9,966 nt of DNA from RGIG1934 sp964492545 (GTDB lineage: Bacteria > Bacillota > Clostridia > Lachnospirales > Lachnospiraceae): positions 1-9,966 of the forward strand of contig CAZBKO010000087.1 in the NCBI GenBank assembly GCA_964492545.1. Direction: 5' to 3'. The notes under the pieces were generated by a model that worked only from the letters and a program-made list of their open reading frames with translations, was not told the origin of the DNA and ran no database searches. Position 1 is the first letter of the stretch. Every line of letters starts with the position of its first letter. Of this stretch, positions 5,468 through 9,966 are shown piece after piece. Position numbers and translations under genes: made by a program.

Positions 5468-8422
5468 CTATTCTGCTTCATTTACTGATGTAGATGAAAG
5501 CTTGTTTATTTTAGATAATTTTTTCTTGCAAATCTCAATTGCAACAAATGCGACAATACTTAGAATAGTAAGCATTAATCCAATGTATAGGCCACTAGGT
5601 GTATATTCCATCTCAATGGTGTGTTCTCCGGCAGTAACAGGAATCATAATAAATGCATCCTGGAAAGCTTCGGTTGTAACTTCTTCACCATCAACATATA
5701 CAGTCCAACCCTTATCATATGGAATAGAAGTGAACATAAGTCCATCATTTGCAGCATTGATTGTACCCTTTATATGAGAGTCATCAAATTTCTCTATTGT
5801 AAGACCCTGAGTGTTAAGGGAGTCCATAAGAGTGGTAAATACTTTTTCATTAAATGAGTATGCATAAATTTGTATTGATGAAACATCGGAGCCGGCACCA
5901 GGTGATACTTCAACAGTAGAGCCTGACTTAACATTACCAACATCAATAATATGTTTGTGAGTCATGCTGTCATAGCTTTTTGATGACATAGTGCCATCAG
6001 TTGCAGTAATGTCTACATTAATTGAATCAAGAGTAGTTGTGCAGTATACATACATATGCATATCTTTGTCAACATTAATCTGATTATTGTTTTCAAATGA
6101 GTTAACATCAAGTCTTGTGAACATCTCACCATTACCACCTAATGCATTTGAAAGGCTGTTCTGAACAGCAAATGGATTAGTAGTTGCTGTGTCAATCATA
6201 TCATTTATATCCGAATTAACCATAAATCCAAGAGGAAGTACATAGGAGTTCTTGTATAAATAAAGTGAAGTATCATCATCCTGAGATGAGGTGTACAGCT
6301 GAGCCAAAGATGAATCCTCTAAAAGCTCATTGCTAAATACATATTTTACAGATAAAAGTGCTTCAGTAAATGGTGTATGACCATAGTATGCATAGGCGTT
6401 ACATGACTCTTCAAGTCCAAGTGTTCCATAAAGCTCTGAAACAGGAGCGTTTGTAGTTGACGAGAAAATTGAAGCACCACGATAGCCGTGCCATGTAGCA
6501 TCATTCTTTGTTCTGCGCGAGTATTTTTCTATTCTATAGAAATCCTTATCGTCCTGTGTAATATTCTCAAGTATCTCGTCTACATTGTCATTGTCCTGCA
6601 TATAAACAGTTCTTGAGGTAATCGAGAAACCGGTTGAATCAACATTGATAAAGGTTTCTGAAACAGCAACAATTATTAATATATACACACCCAGTGAATA
6701 TCTTGATTTGTATTTGCTTCTAAATAACATAAAAGCAAACAGGTAAAATGTAATGAACAAAATACTAAGATACACTGACGTAAAGGTGTATTTATCGTCA
6801 ACAAATAATTGTTCAAAAACAAGCATTAGTGCTATGGAAATAGCATAGGATCCAAAGAGCTGCTTATTTGTCACATCTCTTATATACATAAAAGCTTCAT
6901 AGCTCATTATAAGTACTAAGAAAATGTATATAAATGATTCTCTGCATGGAAGCGAATTAGGAAAATGTAAACCATGCCAAATATAGTTAGGTATATTTAA
7001 GTTAAAGCTAACTAACAGTGTAGCCACAAGAATCGTTTTTCCAATTTTTTCTTTAATTTCAATTTTTGAATTAACCCAGTACAGTGGAAGTAAAATAAAT
7101 ATAGCCACAGTACAGTAAAGGTTAGGGTCATGAGGCTCAAAGATTGCTGGGCTGACATTCATAATTGAACGCGAAAGCATTTGTAAAAGTGAGAAATATC
7201 TGTCAAGGTTTTTAGGAAAATTAAAATCACCTGATGCAGTCTGCGATAAAGCATTAAATGCAGGTATAAACAGTACCGCGGCAAAACCACCGGCAATAAG
7301 TGAATACACTCCAAATGAAATAAATTTTCTGATGTAATAACCAGTAGTATCCTTTGAATTAACTATAACCTGGCAAATGAAGTAAAGAACACTAAAAATA
7401 CAAATCATAATTGCAATATAGTAGTTTGATAAAATACATAATGCAAGAGAAATACAGTAAAGAGAGCATTTGTTTTCTTTTACAAGTTTTTCAATACCAA
7501 GAACTACGAGTGGGAAAAGCAATATACAATCAAGCCACATGAGATTCCACGAAAATGCACAGATATATGAAGAGAGTGCATAAAATATAGAGAATGCTGC
7601 AATACTGCCTTTTTTTGTATTAAATCTTTTAGAAAGATAGTATGAAAATGTTGCGCTGCTAAGTCCGAGCTTCAAAATAATAAATGCATTCATAATCTCA
7701 ACAATGTGTGATTCTGAGACAAGTCCGATTATCCAGTTAAGAGGGCTTGCAAGATAATATGCATAAAGTGCTGTGAAATTAGAGCCAAGTCCTATATTCC
7801 ATGAATAGGAGAGGCTTTCACCACTGGTGATTTTTCTCCACAATTCCTTGTGAAACGGTGCATATTGATGATAACAGTCGCTTCTTAAATACATCTGTTC
7901 TCCAAATGGAAAAACATCACGCATATAATAAATTACTATTAGAATTGCAACAGGAATAATAAATGCAATGAAATAAACAATGTTTTCTTTGAAAAATGAT
8001 TTGTTTTCAGTTTGAGTATTTGAGTTAAATACAATTTTTTTGCTTAATATATAGTTGATAATTACGACAAATATACTTGAGATAATCTTAGATACAAGAT
8101 CATTCATGCCAAGAAGTGTAACTGTCAGTGCAATGAATAGTATGCTGAATACAAGCGAAAAAATTCGTGAACTTACAAATGTAATAATTTCGTGGATAAG
8201 AGTGCCCTTATCCTTGTTCTTACTATTGAATACATATATCTTATTAGTGATAAATGCAAATATTACTGCAAGAGACCAGCTTATGATATTGGCAATAATA
8301 TAATTAACGTCCATGGCTCTTAGTACGCAATATGAAACATAGTCAACAAGAGTGGTAAGTACACCAAAGATGATGTATGAAATAGTTTCTCTATTGACAA
8401 ACTTGTTAATGAAATTCTTCAT
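5468..8422 (-). CDS. GtrA-YfhO fusion: lipid-linked sugar flippase plus GT-C-like membrane glycosyltransferase
   Basis: This 984-residue membrane protein has two recognisable parts. Residues 1-133 are a complete GtrA/GtcA domain with four membrane segments (about 14-34, 40-58, 81-103, 112-128), including YIIFGVLTTLVDY and ITNKIYVFNS. GtrA-like proteins are thought to flip polyprenyl-phosphate-linked sugars. After a short linker, residues 147-984 follow the YfhO family: a first membrane segment, an outer loop with RSDCYHQYAPFHKEL and SYSWNIGLGSNFTALYAYYLASPLNW, many membrane segments to about residue 600, an extracellular domain (about 600-940) ending in KGWTVYVDGEEV and GEHTIEMEYTPSG, and one last membrane segment. 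D182 is a candidate catalytic or lipid-phosphate-contacting residue, by analogy with GT-C enzymes. In Bacillus and Listeria, YfhO works with CsbB and GtcA to decorate lipoteichoic acid; the acceptor here is unknown. It starts 2 nt after the glycosyltransferase stop, with its AAGGAAGG inside that gene. Confidence 0.9.
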   Translation of the reverse strand: MKNFINKFVNRETISYIIFGVLTTLVDYVSYCVLRAMDVNYIIANIISWSLAVIFAFITNKIYVFNSKNKDKGTLIHEIITFVSSRIFSLVFSILFIALTVTLLGMNDLVSKIISSIFVVIINYILSKKIVFNSNTQTENKSFFKENIVYFIAFIIPVAILIVIYYMRDVFPFGEQMYLRSDCYHQYAPFHKELWRKITSGESLSYSWNIGLGSNFTALYAYYLASPLNWIIGLVSESHIVEIMNAFIILKLGLSSATFSYYLSKRFNTKKGSIAAFSIFYALSSYICAFSWNLMWLDCILLFPLVVLGIEKLVKENKCSLYCISLALCILSNYYIAIMICIFSVLYFICQVIVNSKDTTGYYIRKFISFGVYSLIAGGFAAVLFIPAFNALSQTASGDFNFPKNLDRYFSLLQMLSRSIMNVSPAIFEPHDPNLYCTVAIFILLPLYWVNSKIEIKEKIGKTILVATLLVSFNLNIPNYIWHGLHFPNSLPCRESFIYIFLVLIMSYEAFMYIRDVTNKQLFGSYAISIALMLVFEQLFVDDKYTFTSVYLSILFITFYLFAFMLFRSKYKSRYSLGVYILIIVAVSETFINVDSTGFSITSRTVYMQDNDNVDEILENITQDDKDFYRIEKYSRRTKNDATWHGYRGASIFSSTTNAPVSELYGTLGLEESCNAYAYYGHTPFTEALLSVKYVFSNELLEDSSLAQLYTSSQDDDTSLYLYKNSYVLPLGFMVNSDINDMIDTATTNPFAVQNSLSNALGGNGEMFTRLDVNSFENNNQINVDKDMHMYVYCTTTLDSINVDITATDGTMSSKSYDSMTHKHIIDVGNVKSGSTVEVSPGAGSDVSSIQIYAYSFNEKVFTTLMDSLNTQGLTIEKFDDSHIKGTINAANDGLMFTSIPYDKGWTVYVDGEEVTTEAFQDAFIMIPVTAGEHTIEMEYTPSGLYIGLMLTILSIVAFVAIEICKKKLSKINKLSSTSVNEAE

Positions 8423-8424
8423 GT

Positions 8425-9387
8425 TTAGTTGATACCTTCCTTTTTGATGTTAGTAGATTTTGCAATATATATAGGTCTGTCCTTGGCTTCCATATAAATA
8501 TGTCCAATATATTCACCTAGAATCCCGATGGAAAATTCTATTATACCACCTAAAAACAGAACAGCTGATAAGATTGTAACATATCCCGGAACGCTGATGC
8601 CACATACAAATGTCTGTATCAAAGTAACCACAATATATATGAATGCAGCAAGAGAAATGAGAAAACCCATTCCTGTAACCAGACGAAGAGGAGTAATGGA
8701 AAATGCAGTTATTCCATCTACTGCGTATTTAAGGAGTCCTGTAAAGCTCCATTTGGTTTTGCCGACAGTTCGCTCAACATTCTCATATGGAATCCACTCG
8801 GTGTCAAAACCAACCCAGGTAAAAATACCCTTTGAGAATCGCTGTACTTCTGAAAGTGTGAGAATTGAGTCAACCATTTGCCTTGACATAATCCTGTAGT
8901 CAACAGCACCCTGCACAAGTTCAACATCACATATCTTGTTGCTTAGTCGATAGAACATGCGTGAAAACATGCTTCGAATGCGTGCTTCCCCTTTTCTTGT
9001 GGTTCTTCTGGCTGCACAGCAGTCGTGCCCAGCTTCAATAGATTCAAGCATTCTTGGAAATAGAGCAGGTGGGTGCTGTAAATCAGCATCCATAACAATG
9101 ACATAGTCTCCGGATGAGTATTTAAGTCCGGCATACATAGCTGCCTCTTTGCCAAAATTGCGCGAAAATGAAATATATTGTACATCCTGCTGTTCATTAG
9201 CAAGCTTCAGCATAATGAGCAATGTTTTATCGCGGCTTCCGTCATCAACAAAAATGAAATTAAATTTATATGAAGTAAGTGTTGTAGTTATTTTTTTAGT
9301 TTCATTATAAAATATTTCAAGAACTTCTTCTTCGTTATAGCAAGGTACCACTATATCTATAGTTTTCGTATTAAAACCTCCTAACAT
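8425..9387 (-). CDS. CsbB/GtrB-type polyprenyl-phosphate glycosyltransferase (GT2)
   Basis: This 320-residue family-2 glycosyltransferase should transfer a sugar from a nucleotide donor to undecaprenyl phosphate at the inner face of the membrane. Visible are IDIVVPCYNEEE (10-21), VDDGS (47-51), SFSRNFGKEAAMYAG (73-87), the metal-binding DAD at 100-102 within VMDADLQHPP, QRFSKGIFTWVGF (182-194), and two C-terminal membrane segments (about 235-257 and 268-291) followed by GEYIGHIYMEAKDRP, all as in CsbB/GtrB/DPMS-like enzymes. It precedes and is coupled to the GtrA-YfhO fusion. The start is uncertain: ATG at 9387 lies upstream of the AGGAGG (9382-9377), so residues 2-4 would be encoded by the Shine-Dalgarno. 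No ATG, GTG or TTG follows before the conserved core, but ACG at 9369 is 7 nt after AGGAGG and would give (M)KTIDIVVPCYNEE. Coordinates use the ATG; the true protein may be 314 residues. Confidence 0.9.
   Translation of the reverse strand: MLGGFNTKTIDIVVPCYNEEEVLEIFYNETKKITTTLTSYKFNFIFVDDGSRDKTLLIMLKLANEQQDVQYISFSRNFGKEAAMYAGLKYSSGDYVIVMDADLQHPPALFPRMLESIEAGHDCCAARRTTRKGEARIRSMFSRMFYRLSNKICDVELVQGAVDYRIMSRQMVDSILTLSEVQRFSKGIFTWVGFDTEWIPYENVERTVGKTKWSFTGLLKYAVDGITAFSITPLRLVTGMGFLISLAAFIYIVVTLIQTFVCGISVPGYVTILSAVLFLGGIIEFSIGILGEYIGHIYMEAKDRPIYIAKSTNIKKEGIN
9377..9382 (-). promoter_or_regulatory. Consensus Shine-Dalgarno lying inside the annotated glycosyltransferase start
   Basis: AGGAGG on the minus strand, 2 nt after the only in-frame ATG (9387-9385) and 7 nt before an in-frame ACG (9369-9367). 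The 7-nt spacing to ACG is the normal SD-to-start distance, so the site decides against the ATG unless translation starts without SD help. Confidence 0.65.
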
Positions 9388-9430
9388 ACTATTAAATTAT
9401 ATATCTATGTATAAGCAGACATACTGTTAT

Positions 9431-9459
9431 ATTTTACTATATTAAAGGACAAGTGTCAA
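9431..9459 (-). promoter_or_regulatory. Near-consensus sigma-A promoter for the glycosylation unit
   Basis: On the minus strand, TTGACA (9459-9454), 17 nt, TAAAAT (9436-9431). Transcription would begin around 9424, giving a leader of roughly 37-55 nt that includes the AGGAGG. Transcription is thus not leaderless at the 9387 ATG. The -35 sits only 6 nt from the base of the argG terminator hairpin. Confidence 0.75.
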
Positions 9460-9465
9460 ACTAGA

Positions 9466-9505
9466 GAAAGCTGAAAATCAGAAATACATCTGACTTTCAG
9501 CTTTC
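9466..9505 (-). terminator. Terminator-like hairpin after argG
   Basis: A 17-bp stem (9505-9489 with 9482-9466) with a 6-nt loop. In the minus-strand RNA every position pairs, with one G-U wobble; in plus-strand RNA the same position is an A-C mismatch, which points to the minus strand as the functional one. The trailing U-run is poor, so termination may be incomplete and the glycosylation unit could receive read-through from argG. Confidence 0.7.
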
Positions 9506-9529
9506 ACTTTATTGTAATATTATTCTTGA

Positions 9530-9966
9530 TTAGTTATTCTTATTCTTAGCAAGTTCAGCCATTTTCATTGCACGAACCTTAAGAGGAAGTCCAAATAATG
9601 TGATGAATCCATCAGCATCATGATGGTCATACAAATCACCTGTTGTGAAGCTTGCAAGAGATTCACTGTATAATGAATATGGAGAAGTAGTACCGGCTTT
9701 GATGATATTTCCTTTGTAAAGCTTGAACTTAACTTCACCTGTAACATATTCCTGAGTAGACTCAACAAATGCCTGAACAGCTTCACGAAGTGGTGTGAAC
9801 CATTTTCCTTCATATACTATCTGAGAGAACTTGTTTCCCATATCCTTCTTAGTCTCCATGGTAGCACGGTCAAGAACTAGTTCTTCAAGCTGCTTATGAG
9901 CTTCCATAAGAATTGTTCCACCTGGAGTTTCATAAACACCACGAGACTTCATACCAACAACACGGT
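9530..9966 (-). CDS. argG: Argininosuccinate synthase, partial (C-terminal 145 residues)
   Basis: The reading frame is open from the window edge to TAA at 9532-9530; the N-terminal two thirds lie outside. The visible part begins [19 protein letters not shown], the conserved ArgG block following the citrulline/aspartate site, and continues with [38 protein letters not shown] and [17 protein letters not shown], all typical of the C-terminal multimerisation region. The enzyme joins citrulline and aspartate using ATP in arginine biosynthesis, in the cytoplasm. The ATG at 9952 is internal (the Met of VGMKSRG, usually VGIKSRG), not the start. The gene ends with a hairpin at 9466-9505, before the promoter of the glycosylation genes. 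Confidence 0.95.
   Translation of the reverse strand, partial: RVVGMKSRGVYETPGGTILMEAHKQLEELVLDRATMETKKDMGNKFSQIVYEGKWFTPLREAVQAFVESTQEYVTGEVKFKLYKGNIIKAGTTSPYSLYSESLASFTTGDLYDHHDADGFITLFGLPLKVRAMKMAELAKNKNN

Noticed and set aside
8528..8899. 123-codon plus-strand frame inside the glycosyltransferase gene
   Set aside because: It lies antisense to strongly conserved coding sequence (TM and QRFSKG regions) with no ribosome binding site; it is a shadow frame.
9377..9410. Second -10-like TATAAT on the minus strand close to the glycosyltransferase start, which could make a leaderless mRNA
   Set aside because: No acceptable -35 lies 16-18 nt upstream, whereas the TTGACA/TAAAAT pair at 9459-9431 is near consensus and explains transcription with a leader.

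Overview
The window is a stretch of low-GC chromosome, most likely from a Lachnospiraceae-type Clostridia (relatives of Roseburia, Agathobacter, Butyrivibrio). This rests on AT-rich codon use, strong Gram-positive Shine-Dalgarno sequences (AGGAGG), sigma-A-type promoters, a PrsA-like lipoprotein, an ECF vitamin transporter subunit and a 'TatD-associated' radical SAM protein. Genus cannot be fixed by eye. I see no mobile element, CRISPR array, tRNA or rRNA.

Layout. (1) Bases 1-632, minus strand: 5' part of a membrane-anchored CapA-like protein with a Thr/Glu-rich stalk, whose expected metal-site residues are replaced. (2) Bases 633-803: divergent promoter region with a good promoter on each strand and three copies of ATATAGCC. 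(3) Bases 804-5425, plus strand: a seven-gene run with small gaps or overlaps: ECF S component, pyridoxal/pyridoxamine kinase, TatD-associated radical SAM protein, Maf nucleotide pyrophosphatase (TTG start), HAD phosphatase, a small acidic protein, and a PrsA-like lipoprotein. The only strong terminator is at the end, at 5428-5465, and it is symmetric enough to serve both converging units. (4) Bases 5468-9387, minus strand: a two-gene unit consisting of a CsbB/GtrB-type polyprenyl-phosphate glycosyltransferase and a 984-residue GtrA-YfhO fusion, driven by a near-consensus promoter. (5) Bases 9466-9966, minus strand: the end of argG and its terminator hairpin.

How the genes fit together. The S component and kinase form a vitamin B6 (or related pyridine/pyrimidine) uptake-and-trapping pair. 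Maf and HAD are nucleotide and phosphoester house-cleaning enzymes. The PrsA-like lipoprotein is an extracytoplasmic folding factor. The minus-strand pair contains all three parts of the membrane glycosylation systems known from Firmicutes (sugar loading onto a lipid carrier, flipping, and transfer outside the membrane), with flippase and transferase fused into one chain.

Most worth a second look: the flippase-transferase fusion; the start of the glycosyltransferase, where the ATG lies before the AGGAGG and an ACG sits at the ideal distance after it; the CapA-like protein with three substituted active-site residues; the PrsA-like protein lacking both parvulin histidines; and the repeat overlapping both divergent promoters.
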